Under the pieces are notes generated by a model. That model did not search any database. It was not told the DNA's origin and saw only the letters and a program-made list of their open reading frames with translations. Below, piece by piece: positions 1 to 11,357 of a DNA stretch of 64,000 bases. Source of the DNA: CAVOOW01 sp963697675 (GTDB lineage Bacteria; Actinomycetota; Actinomycetes; JACCUZ01); assembly GCA_963697675.1 (NCBI GenBank), contig CAVOOW010000007.1, positions 248,001 to 312,000 of the forward strand. Reading direction: 5' to 3'. A program made the translations under genes and the position numbers. Within the stretch, counting starts at the first letter, position 1. Each line of letters begins with the position of its first letter.

Positions 1-200
1 AGGCTGGTGTCGAAGCCCTTCCGGTTGAGCCGGGTCATGGTCAGCATGTTCACCAGGCCGACCGAGCCCTCGAAGGGCACGGTGTGCATGAAGACGTACG
101 CCTTCTCACCCGGCTCGGCCTGGATGTCCTCGAAGACCTTGTCCTCGTAGTCGACGATGGCGTCGCCCTTCTTGACCCGCTCGCCCACGATCTTTGCCAT
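1..200 (-). CDS. MSMEG_0572/Sll0783-like protein, 3' end cut by window edge
   Basis: Reads from an ATG at 200 towards base 1 and runs off the window; about 66 codons are visible. A strong ribosome site (GGAAGAGGGAG) precedes the ATG. Visible stretches include DYEDKVFEDIQAEPGEKA and HTVPFEGSVGLVNMLT, which I recall from the MSMEG_0572/Sll0783 family: small DsrE-like proteins reported as nitrogen-starvation proteins and found beside nitrilase (Nit1C) genes. That assignment is from memory of the family, not from a search. The gene follows a CoA-disulfide-reductase-type flavoprotein on the same strand, which would suit a thiol or sulfur-relay role, but this is inference. Confidence 0.6.
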   Translation of the reverse strand, partial: MAKIVGERVKKGDAIVDYEDKVFEDIQAEPGEKAYVFMHTVPFEGSVGLVNMLTMTRLNRKGFDTS

Positions 201-304
201 GTTCGAACTCCCTCTTCCGTCTCGTGTGCTCGGTGACTGGTCCGTCCGGTCGGGCTGGTGCTCGCGGTGCTCGTGGCGGATGGCGGCGTGCTGGCCTCCG
301 ACGA

Positions 305-518
305 TCAGACCGCTGGCCCGCCGGAGGGTGGTCGCGGGCGTCCACTGCTGCCGATGGCTGCCGGGCATGCGCCGCATCACCTTCGCCCGGAACGTCCACG
401 GCAGCCGGTGGTAGACGGGCACGTAGACCCTCTGCCAGAAGATGTCGACGCCCCGCGGGTCGGCGGCGGCGGGCGGGACCCCGTAGCGCTTGGCCGACGT
501 CCGCTGCGCCGCCATCAT
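305..518 (-). CDS. small hypothetical protein between flavoprotein and MSMEG_0572-like gene
   Basis: An ATG at 518 sits six bases after GGAGGAG, a very good ribosome site. It opens a frame with natural-looking protein: QRTSAKRYGVPP, then GVDIFWQRVYVPVYHRLPW and RAKVMRRMPGSH. I do not recognise it. In the sequence as given this frame has no stop and runs into the ATG of the next gene at 200. A TGA at 305-307 lies in another frame, so I suspect a base indel and use it as the likely end. The aromatic- and arginine-rich middle could be an amphipathic or membrane-associated segment. The end coordinate is uncertain. Confidence 0.4.
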
Positions 519-567
519 CAGCTGCTCCTCCGAGACGCTGCGCGCACCCACCGGGTGAAGGCCATCG

Positions 568-1907
568 TCAGCTGCCCAGCCGCGACAGGGCGTTCTGGGC
601 GGCCAGCGCGATCGGCTCGTTGAGCGCGCCGATCGGCGGGCGAGTAGACGTTCTCCATCGTGGCGAGGTCGCGCAGCGTGATGCCCGTGCGCACGGCCAT
701 CGCGAGGAAGTCGGCGCGCTCCTTGATGCCTTCGCCGCCGACCATCTGCGCGCCGATCAGCCGCAGCGTGCCGGGCTCGGCCAGCAGCTTGACCTTCACC
801 GGCTTCACGTCCGGGTAGTAGCGCGCGCGCGAGATGCCCTGGGCGACGCCCATCACGAACGGGATGCCCAGCGCCGTCGCGAGCGTCTCGCTGAACGAGA
901 CGCCGCCGATCATCCACTTGCCGGCGACCAGCCCCCACGGGACGTAGACCGGCTGGTAGGCCCGCGTCCCGCCGGCGGCGTTGACGCCGGCGACCTTGCC
1001 CTGGCTGTAGGCGTGGCTGCCGGACAGGCCCTGGATCGGCACGTTGCGAGACGCCGTGCGGCACCTCGATGCAGTCGCCGGCCGCCCACACGCCGGGCAC
1101 CGAGGTCGCCATCGTCTCGTCGACGATGAACCCGCCGGCGGTGCCGACCGCGAGCCCGGCCGCGGCGCCGAGCGCGGTGTTCGGCTCCTTGTGGGTGCGA
1201 TCACGACGCAGCTGGCACGGCGATCTCGCCGTCGGAGGTCTGCACCGCACGGACCGCACCGTCGGCGTCGCCGAGGATCGCCTCGAGCTTGGTGTTGAAG
1301 TGCAGGTTCGCACCCATCTCGAGCCAGGAGTCCTGGACCGGCTCGACGATGTCGGGGTCGGTGGCCATCGACAGCGCCCACGGGCTCGGGTCGACGAGGT
1401 GGGTCTCGATGCCGCGGTGGCGCAGCGCGGTGACCATCTCCAGCCCGAGCGGGCCGGCCTCGAGCACGACGGCGCTCTTGACGCCGTCGAGGGTCTTGTC
1501 CCGCTCCATCGCCTCGCGGATGTTCTTCATGTAGTAGATGCCGGTGAGGTCGGCGCCGGGCACGTCGGGCTTGCCGTAGTTCCAGCCGCTGGCGACGACC
1601 AGCGTGTCGTAGGGCACCGGCTCGCCGCCGACCGTCACGGTCTTCGCGACGGGTCGATCGCGTCGACCCGCGTCTCGTAGCGGATGTCGATGCCCTGGTC
1701 GGCGTACTGCTGCTTGGTGCCGAGGAACAGCCGCTCGAAGTCGGGGATCTCGCCGCCGTGCACGTAGGGGATGCCGCACGGGCTGTAGGCGACGTCCTGG
1801 TACTCCGTGAAGACGATGACCTCGGCGTTAGGGATCGGTGCCCTTGGCCGCACCCGCCGCGCCGATCCCGCCGCGCCCCCACCCACCACGACGATCCGCT
1901 GGGGCAT
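568..1907 (-). pseudogene. FAD/NAD(P) disulfide oxidoreductase (CoA-disulfide reductase type), frameshifted
   Basis: The start is ATG 1907, seven bases after AAGGAGG. The N-terminus has the FAD Rossmann motif IVVVGGGAAG. Next comes AYSPCGIPYVHGG with the single redox cysteine typical of CoA-disulfide reductases and NADH oxidases. A second nucleotide-binding region and the C-terminal dimerisation domain (ATMENVYSP) follow. The protein reads well only if the frame is changed about five times, near 1850, 1650, 1205, 1050 and 640. All segments are present in order and the span is 1,340 bases against about 1,340 expected. I therefore read it as one intact gene with consensus errors, not a decayed one. 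The TGA at 568 ends it. It lies just upstream of the two small genes above, which probably form an operon with it. Confidence 0.75.
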
Positions 1908-2105
1908 GCGGGTCCCTCCTTCGACGAGCGCAGGACCCGGCGTCGCACGTTGACCATGAGGTACGGGCCGTCCACTATGTTGTACAGGTCCGGTCGTCCG
2001 CGTCAAGGGTGCGACCAGCGCAGTCTCCGATCCGGAGAATCTGTCGACGGCGGCGAATCGTGCACCTGCATCCCAGCGGCGCCCTGCGACCGAGGAGAAC
2101 GCACG

Positions 2106-2686
2106 ATGACCGACGACGTCACGACCATCGTCTCGGGCATCGGACCCAAGGTGCGCGCGCCTGCGCAAGGAGGCCGGACTCTCGCTGCAGCAGCTGGCCG
2201 AGATCAGCCGACGTGTCCGCCGCGGCGATCCACAAGATCGAGCAGAGCGGCATGACTCCGACGATCACGACCCTGCTCAAGGTCGCGGGGGCGCTCGGAC
2301 GGCCCGGTCAGCTACTTCGTCGACGAGGAAGAGGTGTCGTCCGACCCGACGGCCTTCACCCCCGACGGCCGAGCAGCGCCCGATCCTCACCTCGCACACC
2401 GGCATCGACCTCGCCGGCATCACCGGGGCCTACGGCCGCTTCTTGCTCGCCGGGGCCCGGGCCACGGTCGTTGCCGGTGCCAGCAGCGGCGACGCGCCTG
2501 CTCGAGCACCCCGGCGAGGAGCTGATCTACGTGCTCGAGGGCCAGCTCGAGTTCGTCGTCAACGGGCGCACGTTCCTGCTGAGCCAGGGCGACGCCCTGC
2601 ACTTCCGCACGGTGCAGCCGCACGCGTGGCGCAACCCCGGCAAGCGCGACGCCGTGGCTCTGTGGATGGCACTGCGGCCGCAGTAG
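2106..2686 (+). pseudogene. XRE-family regulator with C-terminal cupin domain, frameshifted
   Basis: ATG 2106 follows GAGGAGAACGC. The N-terminal half is a helix-turn-helix of the XRE type (DVSAAAIHKIEQSGMTPT). The C-terminal half is a cupin (HPGEELIYVLEGQLEFVV, ending QPHAWRN). This HTH-plus-cupin layout is usual for regulators that sense a small metabolite. The frame must change about four times (near 2155, 2210, 2310 and 2500). One of these is a surplus CG in a CGCGCG run at about 2160. It is transcribed divergently from the flavoprotein at 1907, so it may regulate that operon through the 198 bases between them. The ligand is unknown. Confidence 0.7.
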
Positions 2687-2712
2687 TCCGCCTTCGAAGA
2701 GGGAGAGAGTCC

Positions 2713-3168
2713 ATGACGCGCCCGCCTGTCCCGCCGTTCACGGAAGAATCCGCGCGACAGAAGGTTCAGGCTGCTGAAGACGCGTGGAACACGAGAGATC
2801 CGCAGCGCGTCGCCGCGGCCTATACCGCCGACTCGGTGTGGCGCAATCGCGCGGAGTTCATCACCGGGCGCGAGCAGATCGAGGCGTTCCTGGTGCGCAA
2901 ATGGGCGAAAGAGCTGGACTATGCGTTGCGCAAGGAGCTCTGGGCATTCACCGACGACCGGATCGCCGTGCGTTTTCAGTACGAGTGGCACGACGACGAA
3001 GGCCAGTGGTGGCGCAGCTATGGCAACGAGAACTGGCAGTTCGACGCCGACGGCTACATGAGCCGACGCGAGGCGAGCATCAACGACGTCCCCATCACTG
3101 CGGGCGAGCGGCGGATCCCCGGCCCACGAACTGACGCCGATGCGGGCGTCGCTCTGCCGCTGAGATAG
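2713..3168 (+). CDS. DUF1348 (NTF2-like) family protein
   Basis: A 151-residue protein that matches the DUF1348 / nuclear transport factor 2-like family along its whole length. Typical segments are AYTADSVWRNRAEFITGR, RFQYEWHDDEGQWWRSYGNE and MSRREASINDVPI. The fold is a small cone-shaped alpha-beta barrel that in relatives binds hydrophobic ligands or acts as a light-duty enzyme; no specific reaction is established for this family. The start is ATG 2713 behind a GAGGGAGAG ribosome site, 26 bases after the cupin regulator, so the two are probably co-transcribed. Confidence 0.85.
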   Translation: MTRPPVPPFTEESARQKVQAAEDAWNTRDPQRVAAAYTADSVWRNRAEFITGREQIEAFLVRKWAKELDYALRKELWAFTDDRIAVRFQYEWHDDEGQWWRSYGNENWQFDADGYMSRREASINDVPITAGERRIPGPRTDADAGVALPLR

Positions 3169-3226
3169 TGCTGGTCCTCGTGCGGCTTCGCGCCTACGCT
3201 TCGTCCACTCCCCGAAGGAGGCACAT

Positions 3227-3442
3227 GTGAGCATCACCTCAGCACCATCAACGACGACGACACCGGTCGTCATCTCGGTCTCTGCGTCGGTGCTCTGGCT
3301 CGTCGGGGCGGCGATGGCTGCGCTGACTCTCTACTACTTCATCGGCATCGACCAGGGCGCGGTCTCGGTGTTCGGAAACGACACTCACGTCCATGAGTTC
3401 GTCCACGACGCTCGCCACTTCCTCGGCTTCCCGTGCCACTGA
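3227..3442 (+). CDS. cbtB: CbtB, small subunit of a putative cobalt transporter
   Basis: A 71-residue protein with one membrane helix (SVLWLVGAAMAALTLYYFIG) and a C-terminal histidine cluster (HVHEFVHDARHFLGFPCH), the CbtB hallmark thought to bind metal. The start is GTG 3227 behind GAAGGAGG. The ATG two bases earlier (3225) meets a stop at once. CbtA follows 17 bases later, so the pair forms a CbtBA operon predicted to import cobalt for cobalamin. I see no cobalamin riboswitch; only 58 bases separate it from the previous gene. Confidence 0.9.
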   Translation: MSITSAPSTTTTPVVISVSASVLWLVGAAMAALTLYYFIGIDQGAVSVFGNDTHVHEFVHDARHFLGFPCH

Positions 3443-3459
3443 TCTGACGGCCGGGCGAC

Positions 3460-4302
3460 GTGGAGAAGAAGCTGATCCTGCGGGGCACGCTGGCAGGCGC
3501 GCTCGCCGGGCTGATCTCGTTCGTCTTCGCCCGCATCTTCGCCGAGCCGCAGATCCGGGCCGCGATCAACTACGAGAGCGCCCGCGACGCCGCCCAGGAG
3601 GCGATCGACAAGGCGGCCGGCATCGCCACGGTTGAGGGCGGCCACGAGGTCTTCACCCGGAGCATCCAGGCGAACATCGGCATCGGTGCAGGCATGATCC
3701 TGTTCGGCGCGGCGATGGGCGCGCTGTTCGCGGTCGTCTTCGCGGTCTGCCTGGGCCGTACGGGTCGGCTGCGACCGAGATCGTTGTCCCTGCTGGTTGC
3801 CGGCGCGGGTTTCCTCGGCTTCTACCTGGTGCCTTTCGTGAAGTATCCGGCAAACCCGCCGTCGATCGGCCACGCCGAGACCATCCAGGAACGCAGCGGC
3901 CTCTACCTCGTGATGGTGTTCTGCTCGCTGATGTTCCTGTTCGGCGCCGCGTGGCTCGGTAAGCAGCTCGGTCCGCGACTCGGGAACTGGAACGCCGCCT
4001 TGGTCGCGGGCGCGGTGTTCGTCGTCGGGATCGGCCTGCTGATGCTGCTCCTGCCGTCGTTCGGTGAGCTGGGCTTCAACCGCGCGAACTACGGCAACTT
4101 CGCGACCGAGACGCCACAGCCACTCAAGGACGCGGACGGCACCATCGTTTTCCCCGGCTTTCCCGCCGACGTGCTCTACAACTTCCGGATCTACTCGGTG
4201 GCCGCGCAGGCGATCCTGTGGACGGCGCTCGGGCTGATCTTCGCGCCCATGGCCGAGCGGCTGCTGGCGCCGGGTCGCGACGCGAGTCACAGCCGGAGCT
4301 GA
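3460..4302 (+). CDS. cbtA: CbtA, membrane subunit of a putative cobalt transporter
   Basis: A 280-residue membrane protein. The first helix holds the family signature LRGTLAGALAGLISFVFARI, followed by a soluble loop and about four more helices (around residues 70-95, 105-120, 140-160 and 180-205, with a last one near 250-265). Partner of CbtB directly upstream. The start is GTG 3460. Its TGA (4300-4302) directly abuts the stop of the convergent Fe-S protein gene, so there is no room for a terminator between them. Confidence 0.88.
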   Translation: MEKKLILRGTLAGALAGLISFVFARIFAEPQIRAAINYESARDAAQEAIDKAAGIATVEGGHEVFTRSIQANIGIGAGMILFGAAMGALFAVVFAVCLGRTGRLRPRSLSLLVAGAGFLGFYLVPFVKYPANPPSIGHAETIQERSGLYLVMVFCSLMFLFGAAWLGKQLGPRLGNWNAALVAGAVFVVGIGLLMLLLPSFGELGFNRANYGNFATETPQPLKDADGTIVFPGFPADVLYNFRIYSVAAQAILWTALGLIFAPMAERLLAPGRDASHSRS

Positions 4303-5043
4303 TTACGCGCTGAGGCGGACCAGCACGCAGTCGGCGCAGATGCCGCCGCCGGGGATCCGATAGAACAGGCAGCAGTTGTTGCGGGCAAACTGCTGCTCCG
4401 GCATGGGCGGATCGGCGTGGACATAGCGGCCCATGCCGACCAACGGCCCGTTGGACAGAAGGCGAGCTGCGAGCTGGGTCGCCATGGACGCGGACTCTGG
4501 CCGGGCGACGCCGATCATGGTCGCCGCGCCCGCGATCGCGGAGGTCACGTTGCCCCACACCACCTTCGGTGACAGACGGAACTCGCGCTGCACGGCGAGG
4601 GAGATCGGCGCCACGGCCGTCGCGACGACCTGGCTGTAGAGCAGGTCGGCCAGCTCGTCACACGTGCCCGCCGCGCGCGACCGGTCGCCCGTCATGGCGA
4701 TCGGGATCGGTCCGCCGTCCACCGGTTGCCAGTGCACGTCGGCCAGATCGACGACCGGGACCGTCCCGGTGAGAACTGCCGCGCCGAACGCGGGTGACAC
4801 CAGCCGCGCTGCGAGCCCGAGGAAGTAGATGGATGCCGTGGCGCGCTCGTCAACTGCCGCGGGCTCGAGACCGCATCGGTCCGCGAGCAGCTGCCGGGCG
4901 GCGGCCACCCGCTCGCGCAGTAGAGCCGGATCCTCCACGAGCATCGCGAGCTGGAACCATCCAGGCACGTCGGCGGTCAGGTCGACAGCGAAGTAGGGCC
5001 CGAGCGCAGCGGCGGCCCGCAGCGCCTCGGCGTTCGTCGTCAC
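4303..5043 (-). CDS. FhuF-like (2Fe-2S)-binding protein
   Basis: A 246-residue protein. The extreme C-terminus carries the FhuF-type cluster motif: Cys224-Cys225, then Cys236 and Cys239 (NNCCLFYRIPGGGICADC). FhuF proteins reduce ferric iron from siderophores in the cytoplasm, and many actinobacterial relatives have this shape but no proven substrate. The start is GTG 5043. It reads convergently against cbtA with no gap and lies downstream of the formate dehydrogenase operon, with 53 bases after fdsD. The metal-handling neighbourhood fits, but the iron-reductase role is inferred from the family. Confidence 0.8.
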   Translation of the reverse strand: MTTNAEALRAAAALGPYFAVDLTADVPGWFQLAMLVEDPALLRERVAAARQLLADRCGLEPAAVDERATASIYFLGLAARLVSPAFGAAVLTGTVPVVDLADVHWQPVDGGPIPIAMTGDRSRAAGTCDELADLLYSQVVATAVAPISLAVQREFRLSPKVVWGNVTSAIAGAATMIGVARPESASMATQLAARLLSNGPLVGMGRYVHADPPMPEQQFARNNCCLFYRIPGGGICADCVLVRLSA

Positions 5044-5096
5044 GGACCCAGGTTGTCATGCATCCGCTGAATCGCTCGCGGCTCGGCCGTCGGCCG

Positions 5097-5312
5097 TCAT
5101 GTCGGAGGATCGAGATGCGCGACCGCGCCCACGACCACAGGGTCGAGCTCACTGGTCCCCACTGCGACGAGGTCGATCAACTGCCTCCTCATCCGCGGGT
5201 CCCAGAACGTGCGCATGTGCGTCGCCGTGGCAAGTGACGCATCTGCAGACGAGCGGTGGGCGAACTGAGCAGCGATGTCGTTCGCCAGCCTCGCGACCTC
5301 CGCGGAAGACAT
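5097..5312 (-). CDS. fdsD: formate dehydrogenase delta subunit
   Basis: A 71-residue protein with the short FdsD signature THMRTFWDPRMRRQL followed by a conserved leucine/proline tail (ELDPVVVGAV). In known FDH operons this small subunit is needed for assembly or activity of the NAD-dependent molybdenum enzyme. It starts at ATG 5312, six bases after the fdsA stop, and is the last gene of the operon. No fdhD/fdsC sulfurtransferase gene lies here, so that maturation factor must be encoded elsewhere. Confidence 0.85.
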   Translation of the reverse strand: MSSAEVARLANDIAAQFAHRSSADASLATATHMRTFWDPRMRRQLIDLVAVGTSELDPVVVGAVAHLDPPT

Positions 5313-5318
5313 CGTCGC

Positions 5319-8179
5319 TCAGTCGCCCAGCAAGGCTGCCGGCCGGTCGTGACTCTCGGGAGACCGCGGCTGGTCGGGATCCGCGCCGCCTCGATGGCGG
5401 GCCACCGTCTCGGTCACCGAAAGCTTTCGTCCAAGCTCTATCTGTACCGCCGTGACCTTGTACTCCGGGCAGTTGGTCGCCCAGTCGGAATGCTCGGTCG
5501 TGACGACGTTGGCTCCGGTCACCGGATAGTGGAACGTCGTGTAGACGACGCCGACCGGCATCCGGTCGTTGACCTGAGCGCGCAGCCGGGTCTCACCGAC
5601 CCGGCTCGCCATGGTCACGTCGTCGCCTTCGCAGATGCCACGTACCTCGGCATCGTGGGGGTGGATCTCGAGGATGTCCTCGGCGTGCCAGGCGATGTTG
5701 GCGGTCCGGCGGGTCTGCGAGCCGACGTTGTACTGCGACAGGATCCGGCCGGTGGTGAGGATCAGCGGGTACTTCCGGGTGCTTCGCTCAGCGGTGGGTA
5801 CGTAGGCCGTCTCGATGAAGCGGCCCTTGCCGCGCGTGAAGCCCTTGGAGTGCATCACAGTCGTCCCGGTGGGGGCCTCCTCGTGGCACGGCCACTGCAC
5901 GCTGCCGACCTTGTCCAGCAGGTCGAAGGAGACTCCCGCGAACGTCGGGGTGGTCAGCGCGACCTCGTCCATGATCTCGCTGGACTGCTGATAGCTCATC
6001 GGATAGCCCATCGCCTGCGCGATGTCGCAGGCGATCTGCCACTCGTGCTTGCCGGTCTTGGGTGCCATGACCGGCCGGACCCTGTTGATGCGCCGCTCCG
6101 CGTTCGTAAAGGTCCCGTCCTTCTCCAGGAACGACGTCCCGGGCAGGAAGACGTGGGCGAACTTGGCGGTCTCGTTGAGGAACAGGTCCTGGACGACGAC
6201 CAGCTCCATCGCCGAGAGCGCCGCCGTCACGTGCTTCGTGTTGGGGTCGGACTGTGCAAGGTCCTCACCCTGGATGTAGAGCCCGAGGAAGGTCCCGTCG
6301 AGAGCGGCGTCGAACATGTTCGGGATCCGCAGGCCCGGCTCGGCCAGTATCGTGCGGCCCCACAGCGTCTCGAACACCTCTCTCACCGTGTCGTCGGACA
6401 CATGCCGATAGCCGGGCAGCTCGTGGGGGAACGAACCCATGTCGCAGGAACCCTGCACGTTGTTCTGCCCACGCAGCGGGTTGACCCCGACGCCCTCGCG
6501 GCCGATGTTGCCCGTGGCCATGGCGAGGTTGGCCATGCCCATGACCATCGTCGAGCCCTGGCTGTGCTCGGTGACCCCGAGCCCGTAGTAGATGGCCGCG
6601 TTTCCGGCGCTGCCGTAGAGCCGCGCCGCGGCGCGCACCTCTGCGGCAGGGACTCCCGTGACCTCCTCAAGTGACTCCGGGCTGTTCTCGGGTCGCGCGA
6701 TGAACTGCTCCCACGCCTCGAAGTCCTCGCATCGTTCGGCCACGAACTCGCAGTCCACCAGTCCCTCGGTCACGACGACGTGGGAGATGGCGTTGATGAT
6801 CGCCACGTTGCTGCCGGGCGCCAGCTGGAGGTGGTGGGCAGCCTCGATGTGCGGCGAGCGCACCATGTCGATCCGGCGCGGATCGATCACGATGAGCTGG
6901 GCTCCCTCGCGCAGCCGGCGCTTCATCCGCGACGCGAACACCGGGTGCCCGTCCGTCGGGTTCGCGCCGATCACGACCATCACATCGGCCTTGGCCACGG
7001 ACTTGAAGTCCTGGGTGCCGGCGGAGGTGCCGAAGGTCTGCTTCAACCCGTACCCGGTGGGGGAGTGGCACACGCGGGCGCAGGTGTCGACGTTGTTGTT
7101 GCCGAACGCCGCCCGCACCAGCTTCTGGACGACGTAGACCTCTTCGTTCGTACACCGCGAGGACGTGATGCCGCCGATGGCGCCCACCCCGTGCCGGTCG
7201 CGGATGTCAGTCATCCGCGTCGCGACGTAGTTGATGGCCTCGTCCCACGCGACCTCTCGCCACGGGTCGCTGATGCGCTCGCGGATCATCGGCTTCGTCA
7301 CCCGGTCGGGGTGGCTGGCGTAGCCGAACGCGAACCGGCCCTTGACACACGAGTGGCCCTCGTTCGCGCCGCCGTCCTTGTAGGGCACCATCCGCACGAC
7401 TTCGTCCCCGCGCAGTTCGGCCTTGAAGGAGCAACCCACCCCGCAGTAGGCGCACGTGGTGAGAACGGTCCGCGTCGGCATGCCGAGGTCGATGACCGAG
7501 CGCTCCTGCAGCGTCGAGGTCGGGCAGGCCTGGACGCACGCGCCGCAGGAGACGCACTCGGAGTTCATGAAGCTCTCGCCCGCGCTTGCGGACACCCGGG
7601 AGTCGAACCCGCGTCCCGAGATGGTCAGGGCGAAGGTGCCCTGCACCTCGTCGCAGGCGCGCACGCATCGGGAGCAGACGATGCACTTGCTGTCGTCGAA
7701 GTCGAAGTAGGGGTTGGAGGTGTCCGTGGGCGCGTCGAGATGGTTCTCGCCGTCGAAGCCGTAGCGGACCTCGCGCAGGCCCACCACGCCCGCCATGTCC
7801 TGCAGCTCGCAATCGCCGTTGGCCGGGCAGGTCAGGCAGTCCAGCGGATGGTCGGAGATGTAGAGCTCCATCACCCCGCGGCGCAGCTTCTCCAGCTTGG
7901 GGGACTGGGTGCGGACCTGCATGCCGGGCGCAACCGGCGTGGTGCAGGAGGCGGGGGTGCCCTTGCCGCCCTCCACTTCGACCAGGCAGAGCCGGCAGGA
8001 GCCGAAGGCCTCGAGGTTGTCAGAGGCGCAGAGCTTGGGGATGTCGATGCCGGCAAGTGCCGCGGCGCGGAGTACGGAGGTGCCTGCGGGCACGCTCACC
8101 TGATGTCCGTCGACCTCGAGATCCACGCTCGGTCCGTGTCGGGCCGGCGTGCCCAGATCGGGTTCTTTGAGCAGCGCCA

Positions 8180-8183
<4 letters not shown>
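5319..8183 (-). CDS. fdsA: NAD-dependent formate dehydrogenase, catalytic alpha subunit
   Basis: 954 residues; oxidises formate to CO2 at a molybdenum bis-MGD centre. Visible in order: an N-terminal 2Fe-2S ferredoxin domain (Cys52, 63, 66, 80); a His/Cys 4Fe-4S site (HPLDCLTCPANGDC, Cys116/119/125); two 4Fe-4S clusters (Cys167-177 and Cys210-220); the cluster of the molybdopterin domain (Cys244, 247, 251, 279); and the catalytic cysteine, Cys372, in CARVCHSPTGYG. It is cysteine, not selenocysteine. The C-terminal MGD-binding domain is present (NCPEYKVTAVQ). The start is ATG 8183, which overlaps the fdsB stop by ATGA. The frame stays open upstream to 9923 through fdsB, but that is an antisense-type extension, not a fusion. 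Confidence 0.95.
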
Positions 8184-9729
<1,546 letters not shown>

Positions 9730-9733
<4 letters not shown>

Positions 9734-10191
9734 CGATCCGCCGACAGCAGGGCGTCGAGCCGGTCGGCGTCCATGCGGCCGTAGAGCCGGCCACCGACCT
9801 CCACGGACGGCCCGAGCGCGCAGTTGCCGAGGCAGTAGACCGCTTCCAGGCTGACCGCGCCGTCGGTGGTCGTGTCACCGAAACCGACGCCGAGACGGGC
9901 CTGGACCCCCTGGGCGAGAGCATCCGAGCCCACGGACTGGCACGCCTCGGCGCGACAGATGCGCACGGTGGTGCGCCCGGGCGACTGCTGCTTGAAGTCC
10001 TTGTAGAACGTCACCACGCCATGGACGTCAGCCCTGGACAGGTTCAGCTCCTCGGCGATGACCGGGATCGACGCGGGATCGATGTGCCCGTATTCAGCCT
10101 GGATCGCGTGCAGGATCGGCATCAGGGCACCGCGCTCGCCCCGATGTGCGGCGACGATCTCCCGCACCCGCTCGCTCACGCAGGCCTCCAC
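9730..10191 (-). CDS. fdsG: NAD-dependent formate dehydrogenase, gamma subunit
   Basis: 153 residues, NuoE-like thioredoxin-fold ferredoxin. The 2Fe-2S ligands are CRAEAC and, further on, the pair in YCLGNCALGP. First gene of the fdsGBAD operon, starting at GTG 10191. The upstream region (10192-10360) is shared with the divergent nitroreductase gene and holds two candidate DosR-like sites, so the operon could respond to low oxygen; that is inference. Confidence 0.92.
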
Positions 10192-10271
10192 GTCCGGTTC
10201 TTGGCTGCTTGGGGAGAGGTTAGCTCCCGAGCCCGAACCATCGCCGGGTTCCGCGCGGCAATCCTCCCTGC

Positions 10272-10310
10272 GGGTCCTTGGTCCACGGGCTTCGGGACGT
10301 TCGGACCTGC
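10272..10310. promoter_or_regulatory. two candidate DosR-type boxes in the fdsG/nitroreductase divergent region
   Basis: GGGTCCTTGGTCCA (10272-10285) and TTCGGGACGTTCGGACC (from 10291) resemble the DosR/DevR 20-mer, TTSGGGACTWWAGTCCCSAA. The second has a perfect left half (TTCGGGAC) and a poor right half. They lie 50-90 bases before a nitroreductase of the Acg family, a classic DosR target. The match is by eye and imperfect. Confidence 0.35.
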
Positions 10311-10360
10311 CGCGTCAACCGCCCTGTCGGCGAGGATCAGGCAGGGAAAGGAGCACGGCG

Positions 10361-11353
10361 ATGGACACGCTGCACCGGAACGGGGAGTTGTCACTCGAGG
10401 ACGAGCGCGTGCTGTTGACAGCGGCGACGTCTGCCCCCTCGTTGCACAACTCCCAACCCTGGTCGTTCGACCTCCACGACGACCGGCTCACGATCTACGC
10501 CGACCCGTCGCGACAGCTGACCCGCACGGATCCCGCCGGACGCTCCCTGCTGATCAGCTGCGGAGCTGCTCTGTTCAATGCCCGCGTCGCCGCGGAACAC
10601 CTGGGCTTCCACCCGCGGGTGCGGCTGCTGCCCGACGCCGATGACCAGACGCTGGTCGCAACTGTCCGCTTCGGCCGGCGCCAGGTTCATGTCGCCGGCC
10701 TGGCCGGCTACTTCCGGGCGGTCGGGGCGCGGCGGACCAACCGCCTCCCGTTCCATGACCGGTCCATCCCGCACGCGGCCCTGGCCGGCATGGGCGAGGC
10801 CGCCCGCGCGGAGAATGCGCTGCTGCGGATCTATGACGACCCCGACGAGGTCGCGCGCATCGTCGAGCTCCTGCACGAGGCAGACCGCGCCGAGGCACAC
10901 GACCCCGCTGTCCGGGTCGAGCGCCAGGCGTGGATCGGCGGGCCGCAGCGCGCCGACGGCATCCCCGTGCGCTCGCTGGGCCCGCGGCCTTCGGCTTCTA
11001 CGGCTCCGTTCCGCGACCTGGGACGCGGCGTCGACGTCTCCCGTGAAAGTGCCCGTTTCGAGCGGGCCCCGACGGTGGCGATCCTCTCGACACGCCATGA
11101 CGAACGGGTCGACTGGGTGCGCGCCGGGCAGGCCCTGCAGCGGGTGCTCCTCGAGGCCACCAGGGCGGGGCTCGCCGCGTCGTTCATGAACCAACCGTTG
11201 GAGCAGGAAGCGCTGCGCGGGCTGGTGCGCTCACCGGTGAGCGGTGTGGGCTACTCCCACATGATCATGCGCATGGGGTACGGAGACCCGGTGCCGGTGA
11301 CGCCCCGTCGTCCCCTGTCCGCGGTGCGCCGCCACGGGTCCCGGACAAGCTGA
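10361..11353 (+). CDS. Acg-family FMN-binding nitroreductase-like protein
   Basis: 330 residues built as two tandem nitroreductase folds. The N-terminus shows the Acg signature TAATSAPSLHNSQPWSF, with ADPSRQLTRTDP after it. A middle motif, RRTNRLPF, and the C-terminal half (AGQALQRVLLEATRAGLAA) follow. Members such as Rv2032 (Acg) are DosR-regulon proteins that bind FMN but have a lid over the pocket, so they may store flavin rather than reduce nitro compounds. ATG 10361 follows AAAGGAG. Its stop lies five bases before the convergent SulP gene. Confidence 0.85.
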   Translation: MDTLHRNGELSLEDERVLLTAATSAPSLHNSQPWSFDLHDDRLTIYADPSRQLTRTDPAGRSLLISCGAALFNARVAAEHLGFHPRVRLLPDADDQTLVATVRFGRRQVHVAGLAGYFRAVGARRTNRLPFHDRSIPHAALAGMGEAARAENALLRIYDDPDEVARIVELLHEADRAEAHDPAVRVERQAWIGGPQRADGIPVRSLGPRPSASTAPFRDLGRGVDVSRESARFERAPTVAILSTRHDERVDWVRAGQALQRVLLEATRAGLAASFMNQPLEQEALRGLVRSPVSGVGYSHMIMRMGYGDPVPVTPRRPLSAVRRHGSRTS

Positions 11354-11357
11354 GACC

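Noticed and set aside
568..2686. Genuine pseudogenisation of the flavoprotein and XRE-cupin genes
   Set aside because: All conserved segments are present in order with near-normal total length; surplus bases in short repeats point to consensus error.
3169..3226. Possible cobalamin riboswitch before cbtB
   Set aside because: Only 58 bases are available and no B12-box-like sequence is visible.
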